Assembly (NCBI RefSeq): GCF_024296685.1
Contig: NZ_CP100763.1
Location: 1,550,001-1,614,000 of the forward strand
Direction: 5' to 3'
DNA: 64,000 nucleotides
From: Natrinema marinum
GTDB lineage: Archaea; Halobacteriota; Halobacteria; Halobacteriales; Natrialbaceae
Each line of letters begins with the position of its first letter. Position 1 is the stretch's first letter. The position numbers and the translations under genes are program-made. This document shows, one piece after another, positions 35,134 to 43,646 of the stretch. The notes under the pieces were generated by a model that worked only from the letters and a program-made list of their open reading frames with translations, was not told the origin of the DNA and made no database searches.

Positions 35134-35477
35134 CGCATCCCCTCCCACATGCGGGTGAACTTGTCGGCGACGTCTTCCTCGCGATGCGTCAACTCGAGGG
35201 AAAACGATCCGTCGTCGAGTGAGAGCTCGAGGGTGTCGAGGTTCGCGCTGTAGACGCTGTAGTGGTTGCCGTCCGGTGCGAGTTCCGTCTCTTCGGTGAC
35301 GAGATTACACTCCTCGAGACGGTCGAGCCGTCGATAGATCGTCGGGAGGGAGGCGTCACACCGTTCGCTCAGGGTACTGGCAGACATGGGTTCGACGCTG
35401 GTATGTGTGAGGATATCTCGCGCGTACTCGTCGTCGAGAACTGCGAGCAGTGTCGACAGGTCGGATTCCTCACTCAC
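35130..35477 (-). CDS. ArsR-like winged-helix regulator
   Basis: 115 aa starting with GTG at 35477. The HTH_20-type winged helix reads LLAVLDDEYARDILTHTSVE, then SASTLSERCDASLPTIYRRL (turn and recognition helix) and a wing EETELAPDGNHYSVYSANLD. A charged C-terminal tail may dimerise. A TATA-like box lies about 27 bp upstream (35499-35507), and the 17-bp palindrome at 35523 lies just beyond it, a place typical for autoregulation. First gene of a two-gene operon with the DUF7521 protein. Confidence 0.8.
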   Translation of the reverse strand: MSEESDLSTLLAVLDDEYARDILTHTSVEPMSASTLSERCDASLPTIYRRLDRLEECNLVTEETELAPDGNHYSVYSANLDTLELSLDDGSFSLELTHREEDVADKFTRMWEGMR

Positions 35478-35522
35478 TGGTATGGCTGTTCGTTCCGGTA
35501 TTACTATGAAAAGCAGTCCGGT

Positions 35523-35539
35523 TTTTCTGGGTGAGAAAA
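35523..35539. promoter_or_regulatory. 17-bp palindrome, copy 2 (HTH/DUF302 intergenic)
   Basis: ttttctgggtgagaaaa: 6-bp perfect arms, 15 of 17 positions identical to copy 1 at 34554. It lies 16 bp upstream of the HTH TATA box and about 75 bp upstream of the DUF302 TATA-like box, between divergent genes. Confidence 0.6.
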
Positions 35540-35646
35540 TACGTCCGCCGATTCCTGCACCCGGCGACAGCCGGGGTCGACGCCCGTTTTTCGTGCTCGC
35601 GGTTTGGAACCATACGGTTAAGCCTGTCCAGATAGTAGTGTGTAAT

Positions 35647-36063
35647 ATGGACTATACAATGAAAAAGTCCGTGGACGCCACCTTCGACGAGACCGTCGAC
35701 GCGACGGTCGCCGCGCTCGAAGCGGAAGGGTTCGGCGTCCTCTGTGACATCGACGTCCAGGCGACGTTCGCGAAGAAACTCGACGAAGAGTTCAGGCAGT
35801 ACCGTATCCTCGGCGCGTGCAATCCGGGACTGGCACGCGACGGGCTTTCCGAAGAGATCGAACTCGGCGCGCTGTTGCCGTGTAACGTCGTCGTCTACGA
35901 ATCCGACGACGGGGACGTGGTCGTGAGCGCGGTCGATCCGCAACGGCTGGTCGGCATCGCTGACAACGCCGCGCTCGAGTCCATCGCGACCGAAGTCGCC
36001 GATCGATTCGAGCGCGTACTGGCGACCGTTGCTGACGATCTCGCGCCCCCTTCGGAAACGTAG
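35647..36063 (+). CDS. DUF302 protein
   Basis: 138 aa from the ATG at 35647. DUF302 marks: KKSVDATFDETVDATVAALE, GFGVLCDIDVQATFAKKLDE, YRILGACNPGLARDGLSEEI and GALLPCNVVVYESDDGDVVV. The conserved Cys pair (in GACNPG and LLPCNV) is present. DUF302 proteins occur beside redox and sulfur or metal stress genes in many prokaryotes, but no reaction is established. A TATA-like acggttaagc (35614-35623) sits about 28 bp upstream. It is divergent from the HTH/DUF7521 operon and shares the palindrome region with it. Confidence 0.85.
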   Translation: MDYTMKKSVDATFDETVDATVAALEAEGFGVLCDIDVQATFAKKLDEEFRQYRILGACNPGLARDGLSEEIELGALLPCNVVVYESDDGDVVVSAVDPQRLVGIADNAALESIATEVADRFERVLATVADDLAPPSET

Positions 36064-36216
36064 GGGTTCAACCGCTCTGTCTCACTCGTTCCGAAGCGCG
36101 CGGAGAAGCGAGCATCGCATTTGGACACAACATTCTCTATATCGGTATGCAGTTTATAGCATGGCTGCAGGCGAAACACCCGCCGACTGGACCACCTACG
36201 ACGGGCGGCCGACGGA

Positions 36217-36957
36217 CTACCTCCGAGCGTCCGCCCAGGCGAGCCACCCGAACAATCGCTCGAGCAGTCGCTCCTCTCCGGCCCGCGAGAACCGATGTCC
36301 TTCCCCCGCGAACCGCTCGATCAGGACGTCTGTCTCGAGTCGCCGGGCGGCGGTGAAACTATTCGCCAGCGGGACGGACTCGTCGTCGCCGCCGTGAAAG
36401 ATCGCGACGGGACACGAGAGCGTTCCCACGACCTCGTCGAACGGGTGTCGATCGAGCGCCTCGAAGAACCGGCCGTCGATTCGGTCGCCGGTGTCGAACG
36501 TCACCGCGCCATCGCGGTCGACCGTTTCCCGGTACTCGTCGAACGTATCGGTGAGCGTCACCGGCGCACGGGTAGCGACCGCCCGCACTCGATCGTCCGT
36601 CGCGGCGGCGTGAAACGCGACTTTGCCGCCGAAACTCGAGCCGAACAGGGCGTAGGAGTCCGGGTCGAAGTAGTCGACGACGCCGTGGAGGTCGGCGAGT
36701 CGCGCCTCGAGCGTCGAGTCGGCGAACTCGCCGTCGGAGTCGCCACAGCCGCGGGTGTCGAACCGGACCGCGTTGTATCCTTCCTCGACCGCGCGCCGAC
36801 AGCGATGTTCGTAGCTGCCGGCCTTGTCGCTGCGAAGCCCGTGACAGAAAAACAGCCACCTGTCACCCTCGGCCTCGTGGTGGACGGCGACGACCTCCGG
36901 AACCGACGCGGTTTCAGTCGCGTCCGCTTTGATTGGGATGCGGTGTCGTTCGGCCAT
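36217..36957 (-). CDS. alpha/beta hydrolase
   Basis: 246 aa from the ATG at 36957 (MAERHRIPIKADATETASVP). The catalytic triad reads Ser in LFGSSFGGKVAFHA, Asp in FHGGDDESVPL and His in AGEGHRFSRAGEE. The oxyanion region is LFFCHGLRSDKAGSYEHRC, and the strand RFDTRGCGDSDG is typical of serine esterases and peptidase-like hydrolases of the YheT/BAAT type. The substrate is unknown; no signal peptide, so cytoplasmic. Confidence 0.85.
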   Translation of the reverse strand: MAERHRIPIKADATETASVPEVVAVHHEAEGDRWLFFCHGLRSDKAGSYEHRCRRAVEEGYNAVRFDTRGCGDSDGEFADSTLEARLADLHGVVDYFDPDSYALFGSSFGGKVAFHAAATDDRVRAVATRAPVTLTDTFDEYRETVDRDGAVTFDTGDRIDGRFFEALDRHPFDEVVGTLSCPVAIFHGGDDESVPLANSFTAARRLETDVLIERFAGEGHRFSRAGEERLLERLFGWLAWADARR

Positions 36958-37352
36958 ACTCCGACGGACGCGTTCGGTCGCCTTGATAGCGGTGTTTGTC
37001 GGTGGAACCGTCCACCTCGAGTCGATGCTCCGTCCGTGGTCCGAGCTCCGGATCGGCTCCGTTCGGCCAGGTATCGATCGAAACCAGCGCGTATACATGC
37101 CGAGGGGCTGGGAACGATGGCTCACGAAGGCACAACCCCTGGGGTCGACGGTGTCAGATCGGGTGGTTGGGAGGCAGGAAAGCTTCGCCGGATCGTCGGC
37201 GATTGGCTATCGATACTGTGACCTGAGCGAACATCTTCTCACTGACCACTTGTACGCGAAACTCGCCACCGCTCGAGTCGTTGCGTCCGAATCGGTCGCC
37301 AGCGACGGCCGTCGGCGAACCGTTTATCCCTCGCCGTCGGGTTCGGTCACTT
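36958..37352. other. intergenic region between hydrolase and zinc-ribbon genes
   Basis: 395 bases. Open frames here have arginine-rich, non-halophilic compositions and I do not accept them. The right end holds the TATA-like box of the zinc-ribbon gene (37323-37327). Nothing else recognised. Confidence 0.5.
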
Positions 37353-37517
37353 ATGACCCGCACGACGTACCAGTGTCAGTGTGGTGCGCGCCTCGAGTTC
37401 AAACAGGATCTCGAGAAAGAGCCGGGTACGACGACGCCGAACTGGAAGTGCAAGGACTGCGGGACGCCGGTTCCGGGGATGACCGCCGAAAAGATCAGCC
37501 ACCAGAACCCGTCTTGA
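37353..37517 (+). CDS. small zinc-ribbon protein
   Basis: 54 aa, shorter than most gene callers accept. Two knuckles bind zinc: YQCQCGARLEF (Cys-x-Cys form) and WKCKDCGTPVPG. The tail MTAEKISHQNPS is polar. Start at the ATG at 37353 because a TATA-like tttat lies 30 bp upstream (37323-37327), fitting a leaderless transcript. Tiny zinc-ribbon proteins of this kind are frequent in haloarchaea and are thought to act through protein partners; the partner is unknown. Confidence 0.75.
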   Translation: MTRTTYQCQCGARLEFKQDLEKEPGTTTPNWKCKDCGTPVPGMTAEKISHQNPS

Positions 37518-38065
37518 TCGTCGAATTGGGGCTCCGGGCTTCGAAGTAGGGGTTGTCCGACCGTTCGCAGACTGCGTCTATCGCCCGGTCCGACTCTCGG
37601 TCAGCCGTGTTGCTCGAGACGCCACCGCTTGATCAGCTGAGAGTGTCCGAGAGCGGCACCTCTCTCGTCCAGGCACCAAATAAACGGCATAAGGCTATAT
37701 GAAATACTCCCGGCTGCTACGGAGAGGGCGAGCAGAGCAGGTACCAGCCCTCGACCTGTTGGACCGCCAGCGACCGCACAGACTCCCCGACTGGGCGGCT
37801 CGAGCAGCCGAATCGACCTCGAGCCGGGCGTTCACGCCACGCAGGCGTCGCGTTTTTTCCGACCCCGTCGCACCGAAACACGGATTTAGCTCCGTGAGAC
37901 AGTACCGACCGAAGCGATGAATCGTGGCGTCACCCTCGCGATCCGTGTTGACCGCGGCGGCTGCGGTGACGACAGCCTCGAGCGATCGGGCGACGGGCAG
38001 GGAGAAATCCGGCGGCGCCGATTCGGTCCAGCCGTCACCACGACTCTCGAGCGGGTGATCGCGCT
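37518..38065. other. 548-base gap with a structured non-coding stretch
   Basis: No halophile-like gene is present. The only long frame, from 37699, is rich in arginine. The centre (about 37700-37866) is strongly structured and ends in a run of T; it is listed as an ncRNA candidate. Confidence 0.55.
37700..37866 (+). ncRNA. candidate structured non-coding RNA
   Basis: A TATA-like gctatatga (37691-37699) precedes a segment with several complementary arms: cccggct with agccggg near its two ends, cggctgct with agcagccg, and gagggc with gccctc. It closes with a small hairpin (ggcg, ttca, cgcc) and six T residues near 37855. The open frame through it looks non-coding. No known RNA family was recognised (not tRNA, 5S, SRP or RNase P). 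Confidence 0.4.
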
Positions 38066-39190
38066 GTGAGCGACGTGGCGGTCGTAGACGCGGTCGACGC
38101 CTATCTGGAGCGAAAGGCCGTCGGCGACCCCGACGGCTCGGGGGCCGGAACTTACGCGTCGAACGCCGAATCGATCCTCCGGCGCTGGGCCGAGTGGCTC
38201 GAGCGCGACCACGGCCTCACGGCGATCGACGCCCTCGAGGTCGATCACATGCGGGCCTACGCCGAGGAGCTCCGGCGGCGGACCGATCGCGGGGAGTACA
38301 CGGCATCGACCGCCGGCACCTACTATGCGGTGGTCCGGGCGTTCTGCTCGTGGTGTGTCCACGGCGGGATCCTCGAGACCAATCCGGCCGCGACCGACCG
38401 CGCCGAGACCGCGCTACCGACCGTCGACGAGCGCCCGGCGAGTGACTCCTGGACGGCAACGCAGCGTCGCAAACTCGAGCGCTACGTTCGCGACCGGGCG
38501 CTCGAGGCCGCTTCGCGTGCGACGCGCGAGCGACGAACCCGACTGCGGGAGTACGCGATGGTTGCCGTCCTCGCCCACTCGACGGTCCGCGGGGCGGAGT
38601 TGTTCCGCGTGCCCGACGACGACCGGCGGACGGGCGCGACCTGGCAGGACGTCGATTTCTACACGGGGACGATTCGCGTCCTCGGGAAGTCCCAGCGCCT
38701 CGAGGACGTGCCGCTGCCCGCCCGCGCGCGGACGCCGCTGCGGCGGTATCGGGTCGTCCTCGATCCGCCGTCGAACGACTGGCCGCTGTTCCCGACCGGT
38801 CACGCGCCCTCGATCGCCGCGCGGGTGCGGTCGGCCCTGCGTGAGCGGGGCTACGACGACGAGACGATCGAGGCCATGTTCGAGGACGCGACGGCGGTCG
38901 AACTCGCCCGCGAGCGGTCGATCGCGCCGCCGGCAATCACGACAGAGGGCGCGCGGTCAGTACTACGAAGGCTCTGTAACGGGGCCGGGATCGATGTCGA
39001 CGGCGACTATCTGACACCGCGGGGCGTTCGTCACCAACAGGCTGACGAGCCGTATCGTCGGGAGGCGACGGCGTCGAAGGCGACGCTTCGAGCGTCTGTC
39101 CTCGAGCAATCGATCGTCGTGCCGGCCGAGCGGCCGTCGGTCCGCGACACGGAGCCGGCCGACCGCGACGAGTCGACGAACGCGGAGTGA
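38066..39190 (+). CDS. tyrosine-recombinase-like protein lacking the nucleophile Tyr
   Basis: 374 aa from a GTG at 38066. An N-terminal SAM-like core-binding domain (residues 1-115, with STAGTYYAVVRAFCSWCVHG) is followed by a catalytic-fold domain. The first Arg is present (Arg175, STVRGAELFR), as is a Lys in VLGKSQRLEDVPL. The HxxR box reads RGVRH (Arg319 in place of His, Arg322 kept, His323). No Tyr follows at the nucleophile position: the last one is Tyr330, only 8 residues later. It may be an inactive DNA-binding relative of XerC/D integrases. No att sites are seen. Confidence 0.7.
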   Translation: MSDVAVVDAVDAYLERKAVGDPDGSGAGTYASNAESILRRWAEWLERDHGLTAIDALEVDHMRAYAEELRRRTDRGEYTASTAGTYYAVVRAFCSWCVHGGILETNPAATDRAETALPTVDERPASDSWTATQRRKLERYVRDRALEAASRATRERRTRLREYAMVAVLAHSTVRGAELFRVPDDDRRTGATWQDVDFYTGTIRVLGKSQRLEDVPLPARARTPLRRYRVVLDPPSNDWPLFPTGHAPSIAARVRSALRERGYDDETIEAMFEDATAVELARERSIAPPAITTEGARSVLRRLCNGAGIDVDGDYLTPRGVRHQQADEPYRREATASKATLRASVLEQSIVVPAERPSVRDTEPADRDESTNAE

Positions 39191-39223
39191 CCAAAGGGCG
39201 ACGGAGCCCGCGAGTCGACGGAG

Positions 39224-39766
39224 TTATCCGGATACCGCGTAGCGAAGCTCGACCATTCCGGTTTCGCGGGTCGTGTTCTCGAGCAGTTCCAAGGTCCGTT
39301 GCTTCCCGTCCGTCCCGAAGAGTGAAATCCCGCGTCCGAGCAGCACCGGAACGAGGGTGAGCCGCAGTTCGTCGACCCGGTCCTCGCGCAGGAACGCTCG
39401 AACGACCTGCGCACCGCCCACCAGCCAGATGCGGTCGTGCCGGCGTTCGAGTTCTGTGGCCAGCGCGGCTACCTCACCGTCGACGAACTCGACGGCGTCG
39501 GTGGCGCGGGGATGCTCGCCGTGGGTGAGCACGTACGTCGGCCGCTCCTCGTAGGGCCAGTCGCCGAAGGCGCGCACCTGTTCGTACGTCGTCGCGCCCA
39601 TGACGAGCGCGTCAATATCCGCGAAGAACGTCTCGTAACTTCCGTCTCGGTCGTCGGTGCCAGCTTCCGGCTGGAACTCCTCGAGCCACGCGACGCTCCC
39701 GTCCTCGGCGGCAATGAAGCCGTCCACACTCGTCGCGATGTAGAGCGTGATCTCGCCCGTAGTCAT
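39224..39766 (-). CDS. dihydrofolate reductase-fold protein (RibD C-terminal family)
   Basis: 180 aa. The family pattern is ITLYIATSVDGFIAAEDGSV at the N-terminus, DALVMGATTYEQVRAFGDWP, RIWLVGGAQVVRAFLREDRV and the LTLVPVLLGRGISLF strand. This is the YyaP/YwjB-like branch of the DHFR superfamily, which binds NADPH but often has no known substrate. It is convergent with the recombinase-like gene, 33 bases away. Confidence 0.85.
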   Translation of the reverse strand: MTTGEITLYIATSVDGFIAAEDGSVAWLEEFQPEAGTDDRDGSYETFFADIDALVMGATTYEQVRAFGDWPYEERPTYVLTHGEHPRATDAVEFVDGEVAALATELERRHDRIWLVGGAQVVRAFLREDRVDELRLTLVPVLLGRGISLFGTDGKQRTLELLENTTRETGMVELRYAVSG

Positions 39767-39822
39767 GCGACTCCTTCGCGCCGACGGAGAGTAAAACTAC
39801 ACCGGGTTCTCAGAACGATTGG

Positions 39823-41670
39823 TCAGACCACGAGCAGCCACAGGATCACGGTCAGGACGACGGTCAGCACCAGAACGGTCGTTCCGATGCCCGCGCGGAG
39901 CTGAATCGTCGACGGGCGGCCGCCGTCGGTCGCCTGACGTTCGTCCACGTCGACCAGCGGGAGCCGGCTTGCGGCCGCGTCGACCGCCAGCACGGGGTTG
40001 TTCCCGATCCAGTAGCAGCGTTTGACGGCCCCGACGACCGCGGCGTCGACGGCGGCGTAGGTCTCGGTGACCGCGAGCATCGACCACCGGCTGACGTAGT
40101 AGGTCGCCGGATAGACGACCATCGCGGGGTCGCCCAGATCGAGTTTCGAGAGCGGTTTCCGGACGATGACGAAGGCGATCGCGGCGACCCCCGTCAGGAT
40201 TCCCGCCGTCTCGAGGTGACTGAGACTGTAGGGATGCAGCGTCCCCTCTCCGCCGGAGTATGCGAACGTGAAGTGGCCCCCGTGGCCGTGCAGCGTCGGC
40301 GCGAGGTCGGCCAGCCCCTGCCACCAGACGCCAAAGAGGAGGCAGGCACCGCCCAACCCGAGCATCGCGACGGTCTGGCCGGGCTTCGCGTCGGCGACCT
40401 CGTAGTCGCTCTCGCCGTGGAAGAAGACGTAGTAGCCGAGCTTGATAAACGACAGCAGGGTGCCGATCGCGCCGAGCCAGAGGAGCCAGTACAGCGCCTG
40501 ATACTCCGGCTGACCGTAGTATCCCGGATCGGCCGCGTCGAACAGCATCCCCTTGCTGACGTAGCCGTTGAAGCCCGGGATAGCGGTGATCGAGAGTGCG
40601 CCGAGCCCGTAGCCGATCGCGGTCAGGGGCATCTCGCGCCAGAGCCCGCCCAGTTCGTAGAGGTCCTCCTCGCCGGTGCGGTAGATGACGACGCCGACGG
40701 CCATGAACAGCAGGCTCTTGAACAGGATGTTGTTGAGCAGGTGGCTCATCGCACCGGCGGCGGCGAGTTCGGACCCCATCGCGGCGGCCATGCCGATCCC
40801 GGCGACGATGTAGCCGAGCTGGGCCTGAATGTGGTAGGACAGCAGCGCCCGCATGTCGTGTTGCAGCAGGGCGAACGTCGCGCCGTAGACGGCCATCAGG
40901 CCGCCCATGTAGGCGATGTAGATACCCAGGTCGCTCCCGGCGTCGATGGGGAACGCCCGATAGAGGACGAACGCGCTCGTCTTCGTCGTATAGACCGAGA
41001 GGAACACCGACGCCGCGAAGTGCGGTCGCGGGTAGGTGTCCGGCAGCCAGGTGTGGACGCCGATGAAGGCCACGTTGACGCCCATGCCGAGCACCGCGAG
41101 CAGCGCCGGAATTCCGTCGCCGATGCCGGCCCCGGTGTAGACGAACGTCCCGGTCTGAACGTAATGGGCGGCGACTGCCAGCATCACGAGCACGCCGCCC
41201 GCACCATGGAACAGCGCGTACCGGAAGCCGGCCCGGACCGCCTCGCCGCCGTACTGCCAGACGACCAGCGTGCTGGTCACGGCCATCAGCTCCCACATGA
41301 ACAACAGGACGAGCCAGTCGCCCGCGAACGCCGCGCCGATCGACGAGGAGACGTAGACCAGCGCGAGCGCGACCAGCGTCTCGCTCGCCTCGCTCGAGTA
41401 GGCGTAGATCACGCTACAGATCCCGAGGAAGCCGAGGCCGAGCCCGACCATCCGCGAGAACTCGTCGACGTAGTAGGGGACGACCTCGAACCCGAGGAAG
41501 GTGCCGGCAAGATGCTGGCCCTCCGGTGCGATCAGCGAGATCGCCAGCACGGCCGCCAGACTGAGCGCGCCGACGGTGAAGCCGGCGATCCGGGGCAGGA
41601 CGAGCACGAGCAGCGCCGCCGTGAAGACCAGCAGCGGCGGGTAAGCCAACGAGAGGAGTTCGAGTTCCAT
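39823..41670 (-). CDS. Mrp antiporter D-type subunit (third copy)
   Basis: 615 aa from the ATG at 41670, which shares its A with the upstream stop (TGATG); a GTG at 41673 is possible. This is a proton-translocating NuoN/MrpD-like membrane subunit with about 14-16 helices. Marks are LVVWQYGGEAVRAGFRYALF (Lys/Arg helix), AFIGVHTWLPDTYPRPHFAA and LQHDMRALLSYHIQAQLGYI. It is the last gene of the nine-gene operon. Its C-terminal 130 residues, beyond the core, include YVSRWSMLAVTETYAAVDAA and a final single helix. Confidence 0.85.
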   Translation of the reverse strand: MELELLSLAYPPLLVFTAALLVLVLPRIAGFTVGALSLAAVLAISLIAPEGQHLAGTFLGFEVVPYYVDEFSRMVGLGLGFLGICSVIYAYSSEASETLVALALVYVSSSIGAAFAGDWLVLLFMWELMAVTSTLVVWQYGGEAVRAGFRYALFHGAGGVLVMLAVAAHYVQTGTFVYTGAGIGDGIPALLAVLGMGVNVAFIGVHTWLPDTYPRPHFAASVFLSVYTTKTSAFVLYRAFPIDAGSDLGIYIAYMGGLMAVYGATFALLQHDMRALLSYHIQAQLGYIVAGIGMAAAMGSELAAAGAMSHLLNNILFKSLLFMAVGVVIYRTGEEDLYELGGLWREMPLTAIGYGLGALSITAIPGFNGYVSKGMLFDAADPGYYGQPEYQALYWLLWLGAIGTLLSFIKLGYYVFFHGESDYEVADAKPGQTVAMLGLGGACLLFGVWWQGLADLAPTLHGHGGHFTFAYSGGEGTLHPYSLSHLETAGILTGVAAIAFVIVRKPLSKLDLGDPAMVVYPATYYVSRWSMLAVTETYAAVDAAVVGAVKRCYWIGNNPVLAVDAAASRLPLVDVDERQATDGGRPSTIQLRAGIGTTVLVLTVVLTVILWLLVV

Positions 41671-43646
41671 CACGCGCTCACCTCCGTTACGAGCTCGTCG
41701 AGCGGAACGGTCCCCAATTCATCGAACGGCATCCCGAAGACGCCTTCGACGATCTCGGTCGCGAGCTCGAGGAAGACGGCGTAATCCGGGACGACGCCGA
41801 GGACGACCGCGCCGGTCGCGATGACGACGATCGGGGCGAGCATGAGCCACGTGCTCTCCGCGAACGGCGAGCGACGCGGCCAGCCGCCGGCGGGCGGCCC
41901 GCCGGTGAGGTGGTCGTCGTGGTCGCCGTGGTGGTCGACGGCGCTCACGTGCTCACCCTCCGGCTCGGATTCGGGGTCGTCCGGAGCCGTGTGGTCGCTC
42001 GGATATTCGTCGACCGCGTACTCGTAGTCCTCGTCGCCGTCGGCGTGGTCCGATTCCGCCGCGTCGGCCGCATCGGAGCGGTCCGTTTCGCCACCGTCGG
42101 AGCGAGGCTCCGACGGAGATCGCCTCGTGTCACTCGGCTCACCGCCGTCGGCGGCGACGCTGTCGTCCCCTTCGGCGGTGCCGTAGGACTCGAACAGGCC
42201 GCCGCTCGGGAACTCGAGTAAGGGTTTAGCATCGTGGTAGTCCTCGCTCTCGAAGAAGGCGGTGTAGACGACCGGCCAGAAGTACGCGATGTTGAGGACG
42301 GCCGAGAGCAGCAGTGCGCCGGCGAACAGCCAGTACTCGCCGCCCATGGCGCCAGCCCCGATGAGCATGTAGAACTTGCTGACGAAGCCGGCGATCGGCG
42401 GCAGGCCGGCCATGCCCGCCGCGCCGACGGTGAAGGCGGCCATCGTCAGCGGCATCCGCTTGCCGATACCGGCCATCTCGCTGATGTAGTCGGTGTGGGT
42501 CTCGACGTGGATCGAGCCGGCACAGAAGAACAGCGTGAGCTTCGCGAACGCGTGCGCGGGGATGTGAAACAGCGCTCCGACCATGGCGTAGGGATGCAGC
42601 ATCGAGAGCCCGAGCACGATGTAGGAGAGCTGTGCCGTCGTCGAGTACGCGAGTCGGCGCTTGAGGTGGTCTTTCCGCATCGCGATGATGCTCGCCGCGG
42701 TCAGCGTGAACGCGGCGACGATGGCGACGGGGATATTCAGACCGACCTCGCCGATCCCCGGCACGTCGAGGGGTAGGTCGTAAATCAGGCCCGGACCGTA
42801 GACCTCGAGGATGACCCGCGCGACGCCGAACGCGCCGGATTTGACGACTGCCACGGCGTGGAGCAGCCCGGAGACTGGGGTTGGCGCGACCATCGCGTCG
42901 GCGAGCCAGGAGTGAAGCGGCATCAGCGCGGCCTTGACGCCGAAGCCGGCGATGAGCAGGAAGAAGGCGATCTGGGCGTAAACTGGCTCGACCTGTGCGG
43001 CCGCGGCCAGCGCCTCCATACCGCCGGCTTCGAAGGCGAGCGTCGGCCCGGCGCTCGTCAGACTCGTCAGCCAGTAGATCATGACGGTGCCGGCCAGCAG
43101 GAAGACGCCGCCGCCGAAGAACGTGTACGTGAGGTACTTTCGGCCAGCGATGCGGGCCTCGCTGTCCTCGTTGTGGGCGACGAGCGGGTACGTGACCAGC
43201 GACAGCAGTTCGTAGAAGACGAAGATCGTCACGAGGTTCGCCGCGAAGGCGATCCCGACGGCGGCCGAGAGGCTGGCCGCGAACGACGCGAAGAAGCGCG
43301 TCTGGGCGTGCTCGTCGAGCCCGCGCATGTAGCCCGTCGCGTAGAATGACGTGAAGATCCAGAGGAAGCTCGCGAGCAAGGCGAAGAAGATCCCCAGCGG
43401 ATCGGCTCGCAGGGCGAAGTCGATCCCCGCGAGGAACTGGATCCCCGTCGAGTCGGCGAGGCTCCACCGGAAGACGGTGCCCGACATGACCGCGGGGAGC
43501 ATGCTAACGACGATCCCGAACTTCGCGAGGGCGGCCAGCACGGACCAGCCTTCGCGCAGGTTCGGGCGGCGATGCGACGCGATAATCAGGACGATCGCGA
43601 CCGCCGAGACGAGAACGGCGGCCAGCGGGCGAATGTCTGCGACCAT
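41670..43646 (-). CDS. Mrp antiporter D-type subunit with acidic/His-rich insertion
   Basis: 658 aa from the ATG at 43646, sharing its A with the upstream stop (TGATG). The core has about 13 helices with TRFFASFAASLSAAVGIAFA, LMPLHSWLADAMVAPTPVSG and RKDHLKRRLAYSTTAQLSYI, typical of MrpD. Unusual is a hydrophilic insertion of about 130 residues (around 475-600), very rich in Asp/Glu/Ser, ending EHVSAVDHHGDHDDH with a histidine cluster, before two final helices. The insertion is probably cytoplasmic and may have a regulatory or metal-binding role. Confidence 0.83.
   Translation of the reverse strand: MVADIRPLAAVLVSAVAIVLIIASHRRPNLREGWSVLAALAKFGIVVSMLPAVMSGTVFRWSLADSTGIQFLAGIDFALRADPLGIFFALLASFLWIFTSFYATGYMRGLDEHAQTRFFASFAASLSAAVGIAFAANLVTIFVFYELLSLVTYPLVAHNEDSEARIAGRKYLTYTFFGGGVFLLAGTVMIYWLTSLTSAGPTLAFEAGGMEALAAAAQVEPVYAQIAFFLLIAGFGVKAALMPLHSWLADAMVAPTPVSGLLHAVAVVKSGAFGVARVILEVYGPGLIYDLPLDVPGIGEVGLNIPVAIVAAFTLTAASIIAMRKDHLKRRLAYSTTAQLSYIVLGLSMLHPYAMVGALFHIPAHAFAKLTLFFCAGSIHVETHTDYISEMAGIGKRMPLTMAAFTVGAAGMAGLPPIAGFVSKFYMLIGAGAMGGEYWLFAGALLLSAVLNIAYFWPVVYTAFFESEDYHDAKPLLEFPSGGLFESYGTAEGDDSVAADGGEPSDTRRSPSEPRSDGGETDRSDAADAAESDHADGDEDYEYAVDEYPSDHTAPDDPESEPEGEHVSAVDHHGDHDDHLTGGPPAGGWPRRSPFAESTWLMLAPIVVIATGAVVLGVVPDYAVFLELATEIVEGVFGMPFDELGTVPLDELVTEVSA

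Noticed and set aside
34603-35253. 216-codon plus-strand frame opposite the HTH/DUF7521 operon
   Set aside because: Antisense shadow rich in Arg/His; the minus-strand genes have clear domains and coupled starts.
37560-37860. tRNA gene or att site beside the recombinase-like gene
   Set aside because: No T-loop consensus or cloverleaf could be formed, and no direct repeats flank the recombinase-like gene.
37699-37920. 73-aa frame MKYSRLLRRGRAEQ...
   Set aside because: Basic composition, no halophile acidity, and it runs through predicted RNA stems; treated as non-coding.
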